64,000 bases of DNA, from contig NZ_AP028136.1 of the NCBI RefSeq assembly GCF_030297555.1, forward strand, positions 62,001-126,000, given 5' to 3'. Shown here piece after piece: positions 29,986 to 40,310 of this stretch. This stretch comes from Polynucleobacter sp. HIN5 (GTDB lineage: Bacteria; Pseudomonadota; Gammaproteobacteria; Burkholderiales; Burkholderiaceae). The notes beneath the pieces were generated by a model. It saw only the letters and a list, made by a program, of their open reading frames with translations, searched no databases and was not told the DNA's origin. The position numbers were made by a program, and so were the translations under genes. Position 1 is the first letter of the stretch; every line of letters starts with the position of its first letter.

Positions 29986-30612
29986 ATGTTGACTTTAGCT
30001 TTGTCCAAAGGACGCATCTTTGAAGAAACCGCCCCTGTTTTAGCAAAGGTGGGTATTCGTCCGCTTGAAGATCCTGAGCAATCCCGTAAGTTAATTATTC
30101 CGACCTCCAATCCAGAGGTGCAAATCATCATTGTGCGTGCATCAGATGTGCCCACCTATGTGCAATTTGGCGCAGCGGATTTTGGTGTGGCGGGCCAAGA
30201 CGTTCTGTTAGAAAAAGGCAGCGATGGCTTATACATCCCGATTGATTTGGGAATCGCGCGCTGTCGAATGGCAGTGGCCGTCAAAAACGGCTTTGACTAT
30301 GCGGCGGCGGTACGCCAGGGCTCGCGTTTGCGAGTAGCCACTAAGTATGTGAACTGCGCGCGCGAGCACTTTGCCAACAAGGGTGTGCACATTGATACGA
30401 TTCATTTATATGGATCGATGGAGCTCGCTCCCTTGGTGGGCTTAGCCGATGCGATTGTGGATTTGGTGTCCACTGGCAACACCTTGCGCGCCAATAACTT
30501 AGTCGAGGTCGAGTCGATTACCGATATCAGTGCACGTTTAATTATGAACCAAGCATCGTTTAAGCGTAAGCGTGCTCAATTGCAAAAGATCCTGAGTATT
30601 TGGCAGCCATGA
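29986..30612 (+). CDS. hisG: ATP phosphoribosyltransferase, short form
   Basis: 208 residues. HisG condenses ATP with PRPP, the first step of histidine synthesis. This is the short HisG (HisGS), which lacks the C-terminal regulatory domain and needs the HisRS-like HisZ subunit; hisZ is not in this window. Motifs: '[11 protein letters not shown]', '[10 protein letters not shown]' and the PRPP loop '[14 protein letters not shown]'. It starts the his cluster, 9 nt after murA, and overlaps hisD (ATGA). Confidence 0.96.
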   Translation: MLTLALSKGRIFEETAPVLAKVGIRPLEDPEQSRKLIIPTSNPEVQIIIVRASDVPTYVQFGAADFGVAGQDVLLEKGSDGLYIPIDLGIARCRMAVAVKNGFDYAAAVRQGSRLRVATKYVNCAREHFANKGVHIDTIHLYGSMELAPLVGLADAIVDLVSTGNTLRANNLVEVESITDISARLIMNQASFKRKRAQLQKILSIWQP

Positions 30613-31928
30613 GTGTCAAGATTCGACGCCTGACCAGCCACGATCCTGGTTTTGAGAGGACCTTGCTATCGAGCTTGTCGATTCCATCGGCCGACGATCA
30701 AGCCATTGATCAGATTGTGCTTGGGATTTTGGAGCGCATTGAGCGCGAGGGCGATGCGGCACTGTTGCAATACACCCAGCAGTTTGATCGCTTAGCAGTT
30801 AATCAGGTTAGCAATCTTGAGGTCACCTCTGCTGATCTTGCCGCGGCTTATCAAGCTCTAGCGCAAGAGCAAGCAAGCGCCTTGCGCGCTGCGGCCGAGC
30901 GAGTACGCGCCTATCACGAGCGCCAGAAGATAGAAACCGGTTGCCATTCGTGGGAGTACACCGAGAGCAATGGCACGCGCTTAGGTCAAAAAATTACGCC
31001 CTTGGATCGCGTTGGTATTTATGTGCCCGGTGGTAAGGCCGCCTATCCATCCTCTGTGCTGATGAATGCCATTCCTGCCAAGGTTGCTGGGGTTGGTGAG
31101 ATTGTGATGGTGGTACCTACACCCGATGGTGCCCGCAATCCCTTGGTATTGGCAGCCGCTCATTTAGCAGGAGTGGATCGGGTCTTTACGATTGGTGGTG
31201 CACAAGCGGTTGCCGCATTGGCGTATGGAACCCAAACGGTACCAGCGGTCGACAAGATCGTGGGTCCTGGTAATGCCTACGTCGCAGCGGCCAAGCGCAG
31301 AGTATTTGGTCGAGTGGGGATCGATATGATTGCAGGCCCCTCCGAGATCTTGGTATTGTGCGATGGTTCTACCGATCCAGACTGGATTGCGATGGATTTG
31401 TTTTCGCAGGCCGAGCACGATGAGCTCGCTCAATCGATTTTGCTCTGTCCTGACAAAGAGTTCATTGATCGAGTCGATGCGAGTATTCAGAAGCTATTGC
31501 CGCAGATGCCTAGAGAGAAAGTGATCCGAGCATCCTTGCAAAATCGGGCACTCTTGATTGAGGTGGACGATATGGCGCAGGCTTGCCAGATTGCCAATCT
31601 GATTGCGGCTGAGCACCTGGAGATTTGCGCAAATAATGCTGATCAATGGGCCGAGCAAATTCGGCATGCAGGAGCAATTTTTATGGGCTCCTACACCAGT
31701 GAGTCATTGGGTGACTACTGCGCTGGACCGAATCACGTTTTACCCACGGCGCGGACAGCGCGGTTTTCTTCGCCCTTGGGTGTTTATGACTTTATCAAGC
31801 GCTCGAGCCTCATTGAGGTGAGTGAGGCGGGTGCACAAACCTTAGGCCCTATCGCCAGTACCTTAGCGCATGGTGAAGGTTTACAGGCGCACGCGCGTGC
31901 AGCCGAGATGCGGCTCACGAAAAAATAA
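30609..31928 (+). CDS. hisD: Histidinol dehydrogenase
   Basis: 439 residues from the ATG at 30609, which overlaps the hisG stop as ATGA; an in-frame TTG nine bases upstream is disregarded. It oxidises histidinol to histidine in two NAD-dependent steps with a catalytic zinc. Motifs: '[20 protein letters not shown]', '[17 protein letters not shown]', '[11 protein letters not shown]', '[13 protein letters not shown]' and 'AAEHLEI', which carry the zinc and active-site residues. hisC converges on it from the other strand 24 nt downstream; no clear terminator lies between them. Confidence 0.97.
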   Translation: MSVKIRRLTSHDPGFERTLLSSLSIPSADDQAIDQIVLGILERIEREGDAALLQYTQQFDRLAVNQVSNLEVTSADLAAAYQALAQEQASALRAAAERVRAYHERQKIETGCHSWEYTESNGTRLGQKITPLDRVGIYVPGGKAAYPSSVLMNAIPAKVAGVGEIVMVVPTPDGARNPLVLAAAHLAGVDRVFTIGGAQAVAALAYGTQTVPAVDKIVGPGNAYVAAAKRRVFGRVGIDMIAGPSEILVLCDGSTDPDWIAMDLFSQAEHDELAQSILLCPDKEFIDRVDASIQKLLPQMPREKVIRASLQNRALLIEVDDMAQACQIANLIAAEHLEICANNADQWAEQIRHAGAIFMGSYTSESLGDYCAGPNHVLPTARTARFSSPLGVYDFIKRSSLIEVSEAGAQTLGPIASTLAHGEGLQAHARAAEMRLTKK

Positions 31929-31952
31929 TTAACCCAGCCCCACTACAAAAAA

Positions 31953-33032
31953 TTACGAGACGATGTCGCGCAAGGCATCGATGAGGATGTTCATTTGCTC
32001 ATTCGTGCCAATCGTAATGCGAAGGTAGTTCTTAATCCGTGGTGTTTTGAAGTGGCGCACGATGATGCCGCGCTCTCGTAAGGCTAAAAACAATTTCTCG
32101 CTATCGTGTTTTGGATGCTGGGTAAAGACAAAGTTAGCACTTGATGGAAGCGTCTCAAAGCCCAGATTATTTAGACTTTCAATGCAGGGTTCTCGGGTCT
32201 TAATGACCTTTTGAGTAATCGCATCAAGATGCGCCTGGTCCTCAATCGCGGCAATCGCACCGGCTTGCGCTAATTGACCTAAGGGGTAGGAGTTAAAACT
32301 ATTCTTCACGCGTTCTAGTCCCGTAATTAAGTCGGGGTGACCTAAAGCGTAACCAACTCGCAGTCCTGCCAAGGCCCTCGATTTTGAGAGCGTATGGGTG
32401 ATCAGAAGATTGGGATAGTGTTTTTGTAAGAGTGGTACACACGATTCGGTGCCATAATCCACGTAGGCCTCATCAACCACCACCACGCTTTGGGTATTTA
32501 TTTTTAGAAACCCTTCAATTGCTGCGCGCGGTAGAGCGCGACCGGTGGGCGCATTTGGGTTCGGGAAGATGACCCCACCATTACCGCCTAACTGATTTGT
32601 TTTCTGAATGTAGTCATCCAAGTGAATGGCAAACTGACTATCGAGCGCAATCGTTTGGTAGTCAATTCCAAAGAGTTGGCAATAGACGGGGTAGAAGCTG
32701 TAGGTGATATCGGGAAAGAGGAGGGGCTTGGGGTGTTTGAGAAGCCCTAAGAACAAATGAGCGAGGACTTCATCCGAGCCATTCCCGACAAACACCTGAT
32801 TGGGTTCTAAGCCATAGTGTTTTGCGATGGCCTCTTTGAGGGCTTTAGCATCCGGATCGGGATACAGCCGCAGGCCCTCGTGGTTCCGTGCAGCAATCGC
32901 TGCTAGGGCTTTGGGTGAGGGTCCATAGGGGCTCTCATTGGTATTGAGTTTGACAAGCTTCTCGTGTTTGGGCTGCTCCCCTGGGACATACGGGCTTAAG
33001 TTGTGTAGATCGGGGTTCCAAAAGAGGCTCAT
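31953..33032 (-). CDS. hisC: Histidinol-phosphate aminotransferase
   Basis: 359 residues from the ATG at 33032. That start matches the family N-terminus '[18 protein letters not shown]'; a longer GTG-initiated frame to 33131 adds an unconserved tail. HisC is a fold-I PLP enzyme that makes histidinol phosphate from imidazole acetol phosphate. Visible: '[13 protein letters not shown]', '[12 protein letters not shown]', '[10 protein letters not shown]' and the PLP Lys in '[18 protein letters not shown]'. It is inverted relative to the rest of the cluster, between hisD and hisB. Confidence 0.95.
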   Translation of the reverse strand: MSLFWNPDLHNLSPYVPGEQPKHEKLVKLNTNESPYGPSPKALAAIAARNHEGLRLYPDPDAKALKEAIAKHYGLEPNQVFVGNGSDEVLAHLFLGLLKHPKPLLFPDITYSFYPVYCQLFGIDYQTIALDSQFAIHLDDYIQKTNQLGGNGGVIFPNPNAPTGRALPRAAIEGFLKINTQSVVVVDEAYVDYGTESCVPLLQKHYPNLLITHTLSKSRALAGLRVGYALGHPDLITGLERVKNSFNSYPLGQLAQAGAIAAIEDQAHLDAITQKVIKTREPCIESLNNLGFETLPSSANFVFTQHPKHDSEKLFLALRERGIIVRHFKTPRIKNYLRITIGTNEQMNILIDALRDIVS

Positions 33033-33076
33033 CGCAATGGGGTCCAAAGAGTAACGATAAAAAACAGGTGAAGTGA

Positions 33077-33103
33077 TTGATTTTGAATGACAAATGATAT
33101 TAT
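33077..33103 (+). promoter_or_regulatory. Candidate promoter for hisB-H-A-F-I-E
   Basis: Because hisC is inverted, the downstream his genes need their own promoter in the 104-bp AT-rich hisC/hisB gap. The best pair by eye is TTGATT (33077-33082) and TATTAT (33098-33103), with a short 15-nt spacer. The stretch is AT-rich on both strands and may fire both ways. Confidence 0.35.
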
Positions 33104-33136
33104 GAACGCTTAAGAGTTTATTTTTATTCACACACC

Positions 33137-33724
33137 ATGCGCCAAGCAGATGTCAGTCGTAATACCTCAGAGACCAAGATCCAAATTACGTTGAACTTGG
33201 ATGGTACCGGCAAAGCGGATTTGAACTCCGGGGTGCCGTTTTTAGATCATATGCTCGATCAAATTGCCCGTCACGGCATGATCGATCTCAAGGTGCATGC
33301 CCAGGGTGATACTCATATTGACGATCACCACACCGTGGAAGATGTTGGTATTACTTTGGGCCAAGCGATTGCGAAAGCGGTTGGCGATAAAGCGGGTATT
33401 ACACGTTATGGCCACTCCTATGTACCACTCGATGAGACCTTGTCGCGCGTTGTGATAGATTTCTCCGGTCGGCCAGGCTTAGAGTTCAACGTACCCTTTA
33501 CCCGTGCGCGGGTGGGTGACTTTGATGTGGATTTGAGCATCGAGTTCTTCCGTGGTTTTGTAAACCACGCCGGCGTAACCTTGCACATCGATAACATTCG
33601 CGGTGTGAATGCGCATCACCAGATTGAGACCGTATTTAAGGCTTTTGGGCGTGCATTGCGTATGGCCTTGAGCATCGATCCACGCTCACCCCATGCGGTG
33701 CCATCCACTAAGGGAAGTTTGTAA
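33137..33724 (+). CDS. hisB: Imidazoleglycerol-phosphate dehydratase
   Basis: 195 residues, the monofunctional dehydratase without the phosphatase domain found in E. coli HisB. It converts IGP to imidazole acetol phosphate with manganese. Metal-binding motifs are clear: '[13 protein letters not shown]', '[11 protein letters not shown]' and 'GVNAHHQIE'. No strong ribosome-binding site precedes the ATG. It is the first gene after the inverted hisC and is followed by hisH after 37 nt. Confidence 0.96.
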   Translation: MRQADVSRNTSETKIQITLNLDGTGKADLNSGVPFLDHMLDQIARHGMIDLKVHAQGDTHIDDHHTVEDVGITLGQAIAKAVGDKAGITRYGHSYVPLDETLSRVVIDFSGRPGLEFNVPFTRARVGDFDVDLSIEFFRGFVNHAGVTLHIDNIRGVNAHHQIETVFKAFGRALRMALSIDPRSPHAVPSTKGSL

Positions 33725-33761
33725 GACACACTTCTTTTACCAACAGATTATTGAGATCGCG

Positions 33762-34412
33762 ATGCACATCGCTATTGTTGATTATGGAATGGGTAATTTG
33801 CGCTCGGTATCGCAGGCTCTGCAGCACGTGGCTCCAGAGTGCAAGATTACGATTGCCAGCGATCCAGCTGAAATTTTGCGCTCAGATCGTGTGGTGTTGC
33901 CCGGACAGGGCGCAATGCCCGATTGCATGAAGCAGTTACGTTCTTCAGGTCTCATGGATGCGGTGAAGCAGTCGGTGCGTGAGAAGCCACTTTTTGGTAT
34001 CTGTGTGGGCGAGCAAATGCTTTTTGAAGAGAGCGAAGAGCGCAAACCCGGAGTAACAACCAATACCGCATGCCTTGCCTTAATGCCGGGGAAAGTCAAG
34101 CGCTTTCATTTGTCGGGTATGCAAGAGGATGGTTCAGAGTTTAAGATCCCGCACATGGGATGGAACCAGGTTCGCCAAGATCGTGATCACCCGATGTGGT
34201 ATGGCATCCCCGACATGACGAGTTTTTACTTCGTGCACAGTTATTATGTGGAGGTAGGTAACCCGGAAGATACTGTAGGATCAACGAATTACGGCGGGTG
34301 GTTTACATCGGCCGTGGCTCGCGATACTATTTTTGCTACGCAGTTCCATCCCGAGAAAAGTGCTCAATACGGACTTAAGCTCTATCAAAACTTTGTCGCT
34401 TGGCGACCCTGA
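33762..34412 (+). CDS. hisH: HisH, glutamine amidotransferase subunit of IGP synthase
   Basis: 216 residues from the ATG at 33762 ('[15 protein letters not shown]'), the canonical HisH N-terminus; an in-frame upstream ATG overlapping hisB is rejected. HisH releases ammonia from glutamine for HisF. The nucleophile Cys is in '[11 protein letters not shown]', and the His/Glu partners are in '[10 protein letters not shown]'. It works as a heterodimer with HisF (35189-35947). Confidence 0.96.
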   Translation: MHIAIVDYGMGNLRSVSQALQHVAPECKITIASDPAEILRSDRVVLPGQGAMPDCMKQLRSSGLMDAVKQSVREKPLFGICVGEQMLFEESEERKPGVTTNTACLALMPGKVKRFHLSGMQEDGSEFKIPHMGWNQVRQDRDHPMWYGIPDMTSFYFVHSYYVEVGNPEDTVGSTNYGGWFTSAVARDTIFATQFHPEKSAQYGLKLYQNFVAWRP

Positions 34413-34428
34413 TTGATTTCAATAAGAT
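34400..34428 (+). promoter_or_regulatory. Candidate internal promoter before hisA, leaderless geometry
   Basis: TTGGCG (34400-34405) and TAAGAT (34423-34428) are spaced by 17 nt. The -10-like box ends exactly 6 nt before the hisA ATG (34435). The -35 box lies inside the end of hisH. No Shine-Dalgarno sequence precedes hisA. Confidence 0.45.
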
Positions 34429-34434
34429 GATCTT

Positions 34435-35181
34435 ATGTTGTTAATACCTGCCATTGATATTAAAGACGGACACTGTGTACGTCTTGAGCAAGGTGATATG
34501 AACCGTAGCACCGTGTTCTCCGAAGATCCTGCGGCGATGGCCAAGCATTGGTTGAGTAAAGGCGCGCGCCGTTTGCATTTGGTTGATCTCAACGGCGCCT
34601 TTGCGGGCAAGCCCAAGAATGAGGCTGCAATTAAATCGATTCTGAAAGCAGTGGGTAGCGATATTCCTGTGCAATTGGGCGGCGGTATCCGCGATCTAGA
34701 AACCATCGAGCGCTTACTCGATGATGGCATCAGCACCATCATCATTGGCACCGCTGCGGTGAAGAACCCAGGATTTTTACAAGATGCGTGCACTGCATTT
34801 GCGGGGCACATCATGGTGGGTTTGGATGCCAAGGATGGTAAGGTCGCTACCGACGGTTGGAGCAAATTAACCGGCCATGAGGTGATTGATCTTGCCAAGA
34901 AGTTTGAGGACTATGGCGCTGAGGCCATTATCTATACCGATATCGGGCGTGATGGCATGCTCAAGGGTATTAATTTAGAGGCAACCGTCAAACTTGCACA
35001 GTCGGTTCGTATCCCGGTGATCGCCAGTGGCGGTCTCTCGAGCAAGAAAGATATTGAAGCCTTGTGTGCGGTTGAGGACGAGGGCGTGATGGGCGTGATC
35101 GCTGGGCGCTCTATTTACACCGGTGATATTGATCTAACTGAGGCACAACAGTACGCTGATCAACTCAGCAAAGCCAAATAG
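34435..35181 (+). CDS. hisA: ProFAR isomerase
   Basis: 248 residues, a half-barrel-duplicated TIM barrel that isomerises ProFAR to PRFAR. Catalytic Asp residues are in '[14 protein letters not shown]' (Asp8) and '[11 protein letters not shown]' (about 130). Phosphate-binding Gly loops 'VQLGGGIRD' and 'VIASGGLSS' are intact. It lies between hisH and hisF, with a possible promoter of its own (34400-34428). Confidence 0.96.
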   Translation: MLLIPAIDIKDGHCVRLEQGDMNRSTVFSEDPAAMAKHWLSKGARRLHLVDLNGAFAGKPKNEAAIKSILKAVGSDIPVQLGGGIRDLETIERLLDDGISTIIIGTAAVKNPGFLQDACTAFAGHIMVGLDAKDGKVATDGWSKLTGHEVIDLAKKFEDYGAEAIIYTDIGRDGMLKGINLEATVKLAQSVRIPVIASGGLSSKKDIEALCAVEDEGVMGVIAGRSIYTGDIDLTEAQQYADQLSKAK

Positions 35182-35188
35182 GCAATCG

Positions 35189-35947
35189 ATGCTTACGAAA
35201 CGGATTATTCCTTGCCTCGATGTGACTGCAGGCAGGGTCGTTAAAGGAATTAATTTTGTTGGCTTGCAAGACGCGGGTGATCCAGTGGAGGTTGCAGAGC
35301 GTTATAACGAGCAAGGCGCTGATGAACTTACCTTTCTAGACATCACCGCAACATCGGATGGTCGTGATCTGATTTTGCCCATCATTGAGGCGGTGGCGTC
35401 GCAGGTATTTATTCCCTTGACGGTCGGCGGTGGGGTGCGTGCAACCCAGGATGTGCGTCGCTTACTCAATGCTGGCGCAGATAAGGTGAGCATGAACTCC
35501 TCAGCGGTTGCCAATCCGGACTTGGTCTCGGATGCGTCTGCGCATTATGGCTCGCAATGCATCGTGGTGGCGATTGATGCCAAGCAAATCGCTCCCAAGC
35601 GTTGGGAGGTGTTCACGCACGGCGGTCGTAAAGGCACGGGTATCGATGCCATCGAGTGGGCTAAGGAAGTTGCTAAGCGTGGCGCCGGTGAGATCCTGCT
35701 CACCAGCATGGATCGCGATGGCACCAAGGATGGTTTTGATCTGGAACTCACGGCTGCGGTAAGTAGAGCAGTACCTGTGCCTGTGATTGCGTCTGGTGGT
35801 GTGGGCGGCTTGCAAGATCTAGTCGATGGGATTCAGATTGGGAGAGCCGATGCGGTGCTTGCCGCAAGTATCTTTCATTACGGACAGCATAGTGTGCAAG
35901 AGGCTAAGCACTATATGGCCAAACAGGGAATTGCGATTAGACTCTAA
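35189..35947 (+). CDS. hisF: HisF, cyclase subunit of IGP synthase
   Basis: 252 residues. HisF uses ammonia from HisH to cyclise PRFAR to IGP and AICAR. The catalytic Asp pair is in '[17 protein letters not shown]' (Asp11) and '[12 protein letters not shown]' (about 130). The phosphate loops 'TVGGGVR' and 'VIASGGVGG' are present. It starts 7 nt after hisA and precedes hisI by 5 nt. Confidence 0.97.
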   Translation: MLTKRIIPCLDVTAGRVVKGINFVGLQDAGDPVEVAERYNEQGADELTFLDITATSDGRDLILPIIEAVASQVFIPLTVGGGVRATQDVRRLLNAGADKVSMNSSAVANPDLVSDASAHYGSQCIVVAIDAKQIAPKRWEVFTHGGRKGTGIDAIEWAKEVAKRGAGEILLTSMDRDGTKDGFDLELTAAVSRAVPVPVIASGGVGGLQDLVDGIQIGRADAVLAASIFHYGQHSVQEAKHYMAKQGIAIRL

Positions 35948-35952
35948 TCATC

Positions 35953-36354
35953 ATGACCAACGCTAAATTTACAAAGATATCGGGTTTGGAACCAGGCCCA
36001 TGGCTTGAGCGCATTGTTTGGAACGAGCAAGGTTTGGTGCCCGTGATTGCTCAAGAGGCTTCATCGGGTGTTGTGTTGATGATGGCTTGGATGAATCAAG
36101 CGTCTCTAATGCAAACCTTGCAAAAGGGTGAGGCGGTGTATTGGTCGCGCTCGCGTAACAAGTTGTGGCATAAGGGTGAAGAATCGGGTCATACGCAAAC
36201 CGTGCGAGAGATTCGGTTGGATTGCGATGGCGATACCCTTTTGTTAATTGTGGATCAAAAAGACGGAATTGCTTGCCATACGGGTAGACACAGTTGCTTT
36301 TTTAACGAGTGGGATTCCGTAGCGAGCAATTGGGTCGATACAATGAAGCCATGA
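35953..36354 (+). CDS. hisI: Phosphoribosyl-AMP cyclohydrolase
   Basis: 133 residues, the stand-alone cyclohydrolase that opens the adenine ring of PR-AMP. '[10 protein letters not shown]', '[10 protein letters not shown]' and '[14 protein letters not shown]' are family hallmarks. The zinc cysteines lie in 'LDCDGDTLL' and '[12 protein letters not shown]'. It overlaps hisE (ATGA). In E. coli the two activities are fused; here they are separate. Confidence 0.96.
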   Translation: MTNAKFTKISGLEPGPWLERIVWNEQGLVPVIAQEASSGVVLMMAWMNQASLMQTLQKGEAVYWSRSRNKLWHKGEESGHTQTVREIRLDCDGDTLLLIVDQKDGIACHTGRHSCFFNEWDSVASNWVDTMKP

Positions 36355-36746
36355 GTAGCTCGAATCAACCGAACCAAACACCCAACCTCGATTCCATCTT
36401 GGCGCACCTAGCCGATGTGGTTGATAGCCGTCGTGCTGATTTAGCAAGTGGCAAGATCGATGCCGGAAGTTCATACATTGCCCAGCTATTTACCAAGGGT
36501 GACGATGCGATTTTGAAGAAGATTGGGGAGGAGGCCACAGAAACGGTGATGGCGGCCAAGGACTCGCGCCAGAATCAGCTCGATCCCAAATACCAACAGT
36601 TATTGGTCGGCGAGATGGCTGATTTGTGGTTTCATTGCCTGGTGGCGCTCTCCCGATTCAATTTGCGTCCCGAAGATGTACTAGCCGAACTTAAGCGTCG
36701 CGAGGGCACTTCGGGCATTGCCGAGAAGGCCAGTCGCAAAACGTAG
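36351..36746 (+). CDS. hisE: Phosphoribosyl-ATP pyrophosphatase
   Basis: 131 residues from the ATG at 36351, which overlaps the hisI stop. HisE is an all-alpha MazG-like enzyme that hydrolyses PR-ATP to PR-AMP. The conserved helix motifs '[20 protein letters not shown]' and '[12 protein letters not shown]' (metal-binding Glu residues) and '[14 protein letters not shown]' are visible. It is the last his gene here. Confidence 0.95.
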   Translation: MSSSNQPNQTPNLDSILAHLADVVDSRRADLASGKIDAGSSYIAQLFTKGDDAILKKIGEEATETVMAAKDSRQNQLDPKYQQLLVGEMADLWFHCLVALSRFNLRPEDVLAELKRREGTSGIAEKASRKT

Positions 36747-36800
36747 TGCTTACCCCCAATTTGCCCGTTTTTGGGGCTAATTCGGGTAAGATGCCAGCCT

Positions 36801-37166
36801 ATGAAACACCCAAGTTATGACCTAAACTGCATTTTTTGCAAGATTGTTGCAGGGGAAATTCCTTGCCAAAAGGTCTACGAGGATGATGAAATCCTGGCGT
36901 TTAAGGACATTAATCCGGCTGCCCCAGTCCATTTATTGCTGATTCCCAAGAAACACATACCAATGTTGGAGTCAGCGACTGCCCACGATGCGCCATTGCT
37001 GGGTAGAATGTTGGAATTAGCCCCGCGTTTAGCTTCCCAAGAAGGATGTCGCCCTGGTAAAGAGGGGGGATTTCGGGTGATGGTGAACAATGGCGCGGAT
37101 GGGGGTCAGGAGGTTTATCACTTGCATTTGCATGTGATGGGCGGACCGCGCCCCTGGAAAAAATAA
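36801..37166 (+). CDS. hinT: HinT-type histidine-triad nucleotide-binding protein
   Basis: 121 residues from the ATG at 36801. '[13 protein letters not shown]' and the triad 'HLHLHVMGG' near the C-terminus identify the HIT/HinT family of purine nucleoside phosphoramidases. The longer frame upstream is non-conserved. A TAAGAT hexamer 8 nt before the ATG may be a -10 box. It sits between hisE and tatA, the usual beta-proteobacterial place. Confidence 0.94.
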   Translation: MKHPSYDLNCIFCKIVAGEIPCQKVYEDDEILAFKDINPAAPVHLLLIPKKHIPMLESATAHDAPLLGRMLELAPRLASQEGCRPGKEGGFRVMVNNGADGGQEVYHLHLHVMGGPRPWKK

Positions 37167-37183
37167 TCCGAGGAGAAATTGAG

Positions 37184-37414
37184 ATGGGCTCATTTAGTAT
37201 TTGGCACTGGTTAATCGTACTGGTCATTATTTTGTTGGTCTTTGGTACCAAGAAACTACGTAACATTGGTTCGGACTTAGGCGGTGCGGTCAAAGGCTTT
37301 AAAGATGGCATGAAGACGAATGAAGAAGCCAAGACCGAACAGATTCAGTCGCAAACTCCTGCTACAGCAGAAAAGACTGTTGATGTGCAAGCCAAGGACG
37401 TGAACAAGTCGTAA
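37184..37414 (+). CDS. tatA: TatA, twin-arginine translocase subunit
   Basis: 76 residues. The N-terminal transmembrane helix '[20 protein letters not shown]' with the FGTKKL hinge and the amphipathic '[12 protein letters not shown]' helix are typical. TatA oligomers form the pore for folded proteins. A GGAGAAA ribosome-binding site precedes the ATG. The TatABC system exports the Rieske protein encoded downstream (petA) among others. Confidence 0.96.
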   Translation: MGSFSIWHWLIVLVIILLVFGTKKLRNIGSDLGGAVKGFKDGMKTNEEAKTEQIQSQTPATAEKTVDVQAKDVNKS

Positions 37415-37460
37415 GACCTGATCTAACTAAACACACAAACTTAATATCAGCGATGCATCG

Positions 37461-37949
37461 ATGATTGATCTTGGTGTATCAAAGCTCGCACTGATTGCAG
37501 TGGTGGCTTTGATTGTGGTGGGCCCCGAACGTTTACCCAAAGTGGCTCGCATGGCGGGTAATTTATTTGGTCGTGCGCAGCGTTATATGGCTGAAGTGCG
37601 CTCTGAGGTGAACCGCCAGATTGAACTTGACGAGTTCAAGAAACTGCGTGAGGCAAGTGCGGATGCCATGAAAGAAATGGAAGGCACTCTCAATGCCACC
37701 ATGCAAGAGGCGAATGTGAACCTGAGTGATCAGGCCGAGCCCAAGGACGATTACGCAAGCGCCATTCTAGAATCCTCGCCCGACGTGAGGAAGGTATATC
37801 GGGATGCACTCCGTCAAGGCCGTGACAGTTGGGGTGTGAAGCGCACCGCGAGACCCCTTTGGTATAAACATTCAGCAGGTGTGCGTACTCGGGTGCAATC
37901 GGGCGCAGCAAGGGTTAAGCGATTTAAACGTCCGGCAATGAGCAAGTAA
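37461..37949 (+). CDS. tatB: TatB, twin-arginine translocase receptor subunit
   Basis: 162 residues: N-terminal helix 'SKLALIAVVALIVVGPERLP' with the conserved Glu and 'GPERLPKVAR' hinge of TatB, then an amphipathic helix (about 30-100) and a variable basic C-terminus. TatB binds TatC to form the signal-peptide receptor. It follows tatA by 46 nt and precedes tatC by 54 nt. Confidence 0.95.
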   Translation: MIDLGVSKLALIAVVALIVVGPERLPKVARMAGNLFGRAQRYMAEVRSEVNRQIELDEFKKLREASADAMKEMEGTLNATMQEANVNLSDQAEPKDDYASAILESSPDVRKVYRDALRQGRDSWGVKRTARPLWYKHSAGVRTRVQSGAARVKRFKRPAMSK

Positions 37950-38003
37950 AAGCATCACTAATCAATAGATCCGATCACGAATTAAGAACCAAGAACAAAT
38001 ACG

Positions 38004-38795
38004 ATGTCCGATACCAAACCAGGTCAAAGCGAAGAGACTGCAAAAGGGGGCGAGGGTTTTCAAGAAACCTTCATGTCGCATCTTTTTGAGTTGCGCGATC
38101 GGGTGGTTAAATCGGCGATTGCGGTCATTATTGTGTTTGTTTCCCTGGTCTATTGGGCTCCGGATATTTTTCATCTATTTGCCAAGCCACTTTTGGACTC
38201 GCTTCCAGCCGGGGGGAAGATGATCGTGACCGACGTGACCGGGTCCTTTTTTGTACCGATGAAGGTCACCATGCTGGTGGCATTCTTAATTGCACTACCA
38301 GTTGTTCTTTACCAAATGTGGGCCTTTATTGCCCCAGGGCTCTATACGCATGAGAGAAAATTAGTCCTCCCGTTGGTAGTAAGTAGTTACTCACTATTTT
38401 TGGTGGGTATGTCGTTTGCCTACTTTCTAGTGTTTCCAACCGTATTTCAGTTCATGGCGAGCTACAACGCCCCCTTGGGTGCGGATATGTCGACCGATAT
38501 TGATAAGTACTTGAGTTTTGCCATGTCGACTTTTTTGGCCTTTGGCATTACCTTTGAGGTACCTGTTGTGGTGGTCGTGCTGGTCAAAATGGGGATCGTT
38601 AACATCGAAAAGCTAAGAGAGATCCGGCCTTATGTAATCGTTGGAGCATTTGTCATCGCTGCCATTGTGACCCCGCCTGACGTGCTCTCTCAGCTTTTAT
38701 TAGCCATTCCCATGTGCCTTCTCTACGAACTTGGGCTTTTAATTGCTCGTTTCTACCTACCCAAAACTCAATCTGAAGAAGAAAAATCAGAATAA
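38004..38795 (+). CDS. tatC: TatC, twin-arginine translocase core subunit
   Basis: 263 residues with six transmembrane helices. 'MSHLFELRDRVVKSAI' near the N-terminus is the twin-arginine signal-peptide binding region. 'FWAFIAPGLYTHERK'-type residues ('YQMWAFIAPGLY') and 'FGITFEVPVVVVVL' are family signatures, the latter with the conserved Glu. It is the last tat gene; a weak hairpin follows at 38874-38887. Confidence 0.96.
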   Translation: MSDTKPGQSEETAKGGEGFQETFMSHLFELRDRVVKSAIAVIIVFVSLVYWAPDIFHLFAKPLLDSLPAGGKMIVTDVTGSFFVPMKVTMLVAFLIALPVVLYQMWAFIAPGLYTHERKLVLPLVVSSYSLFLVGMSFAYFLVFPTVFQFMASYNAPLGADMSTDIDKYLSFAMSTFLAFGITFEVPVVVVVLVKMGIVNIEKLREIRPYVIVGAFVIAAIVTPPDVLSQLLLAIPMCLLYELGLLIARFYLPKTQSEEEKSE

Positions 38796-38873
38796 TTCTG
38801 TAACTTATTGATTTATATAGACTAAATCAGCGAGAAATCCCTGTTGCACCAATACAACGAATACCCATAAAAA

Positions 38874-38893
38874 AGCCTCAAAAGGCTGTATTT
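38874..38893 (+). terminator. Weak candidate terminator after tatC
   Basis: AGCCT (38874-38878) and AGGCT (38883-38887) pair over a CAAA loop, preceded by an A-run and followed by GTATTT. The stem is only 5 bp. It lies 78 nt after the tatC stop in the 170-nt gap before the porin gene, whose promoter must also lie in this gap. Confidence 0.35.
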
Positions 38894-38965
38894 ACATACA
38901 AAAACGGGATAATTCAATGGTCTCGAAGGAATTCGGGCATTTCTTAATTTATGGAGATTTAAACA

Positions 38966-40267
38966 ATGAAAAAATCACTATTTGCACTCGCCGCAGTCGG
39001 CGCGTTTGCTGGTGCTGCTCAAGCCCAGTCCAGCGTGACCGTATACGGTATTTTGGATGTGGGATATGTGGGTGGTAATGCCAAGGCAACTACTGTCAAT
39101 TCAACTGGTGGTCAAGTTAACGTAGCTGAAACTGTAAGCCTGATTGGTCAATCTGCCCAACAAACCAGCCGTTTGGGTTTCCGTGGTACCGAAGATCTAG
39201 GTGGTGGTACAACCGCATTCTTCACCTTTGAAACTGGTCTTCAGCCAAATCAAAGCACCCTATCGCCATTCAATAACCGTCAAGCATTCGTTGGTTTGGG
39301 TCAAAAAGGTATGGGTAACGCACGCATCGGTACTCAATACACCCCAATCCATGAGGCCGTTGCAGCAACAGGCGCTAACCAACAAAATAACTTGGTAGGC
39401 GATGTAATTTATCCTCAGAACACTGGTTTGACCAACCGCGATGGTAGCGCAAGCAACGCCAACGCAGGTTATACAGTTCGTGCCAACAACATGATTCGTT
39501 TTGAAACCGAGAGCTTTTCTGGTCTAAAAGGCAAGGCATTTTACGTTGCAAACAGCAGAAACGAGAACCAAACAACCTACGCTGCTACTGGTGGCTCAAC
39601 GTCGGGTACATCACGTTACACAAATGGTTTAGGTTACACGGGTGGCAATACCAACAGCACCGGTTGGGGCCTTGGCTTAGACTTTGCTATTCAAAAGTTC
39701 TTGATCTCTGCGAACTATCAGTCGTTTAAGACCGAGAATAACTGGACTCAACAGACTAATTTAGTTGCTGTAGGTGGTGCCTCAACTACCGATGCTGCCA
39801 TTACACGTAGTTCAGCAGCCCAAACTGGTATTTTGACCAACCGCAACGATAACCAGTGGTACGCTGGTGCAACTTATGACTTTGGTATCTTGAAGGCCTA
39901 TGCTCAGTACATCAACCGTAAGGTCAGTTCTGGTCTGGACGGCAATGCCTACGAGAAGCGCACTGCTCAGCAGATTGGTGTGCGTGGAAACGTTACCAAG
40001 ACAGTTGAACTTTGGGGTTCTGCTGGTATGGGCCGTTACAGCGCCTTCGGTTATGCCAACCCAACTGCTGACTTCACTGGCTATCAGATTGGTTCCAACT
40101 ACTGGTTGAGCAAGCGTACTAATTTGTACGCAATCTTTGGTGCAACCAACACATCCCAAACTTCGGGCAATGCGTTGATCATCACCAGCTCTGCTGCTAG
40201 CACCGCTGCACGTGCAACCAGCGCCAATTCCAACAACTACGCTGTTGGTGTACGTCACACTTTCTAA
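38966..40267 (+). CDS. Gram-negative outer-membrane porin (Burkholderiales type)
   Basis: 433 residues: a signal peptide cut at 'AAQA/QSS' (about residue 21), the start 'SVTVYGILDVG' and the C-terminal 'YAVGVRHTF' with terminal Phe, which are signatures of trimeric beta-proteobacterial porins. Internal features include 'SRLGFRGTEDLGGGTTAFFTFE' and 'NRQAFVGLGQKGMGNARIG'. The mature protein is rich in Asn, Thr, Ser and Gly. It should form a 16-strand channel for small solutes. GGAG precedes the ATG and a strong terminator follows. It is next to two GT41 glycosyltransferase genes on the other strand. Confidence 0.95.
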   Translation: MKKSLFALAAVGAFAGAAQAQSSVTVYGILDVGYVGGNAKATTVNSTGGQVNVAETVSLIGQSAQQTSRLGFRGTEDLGGGTTAFFTFETGLQPNQSTLSPFNNRQAFVGLGQKGMGNARIGTQYTPIHEAVAATGANQQNNLVGDVIYPQNTGLTNRDGSASNANAGYTVRANNMIRFETESFSGLKGKAFYVANSRNENQTTYAATGGSTSGTSRYTNGLGYTGGNTNSTGWGLGLDFAIQKFLISANYQSFKTENNWTQQTNLVAVGGASTTDAAITRSSAAQTGILTNRNDNQWYAGATYDFGILKAYAQYINRKVSSGLDGNAYEKRTAQQIGVRGNVTKTVELWGSAGMGRYSAFGYANPTADFTGYQIGSNYWLSKRTNLYAIFGATNTSQTSGNALIITSSAASTAARATSANSNNYAVGVRHTF

Positions 40268-40310
40268 TTTGATGCTAGCTCTGGCTAGTTGAAGATTAGT
40301 TGTAGCAAAT

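Noticed and set aside
29986..30612. HisG as a truncated pseudogene
   Set aside because: Its 208-residue length is normal for the short HisG form that works with HisZ, and the PRPP loop is intact.
31164..31433. Antisense reading frames within hisD and many other core genes
   Set aside because: They lack family features and follow from codon bias of the real genes on the other strand.
33033..33131. N-terminal extension of HisC by 33 residues from a GTG
   Set aside because: The extra residues match nothing in HisC N-termini, and the family-typical sequence starts at the ATG at 33032.
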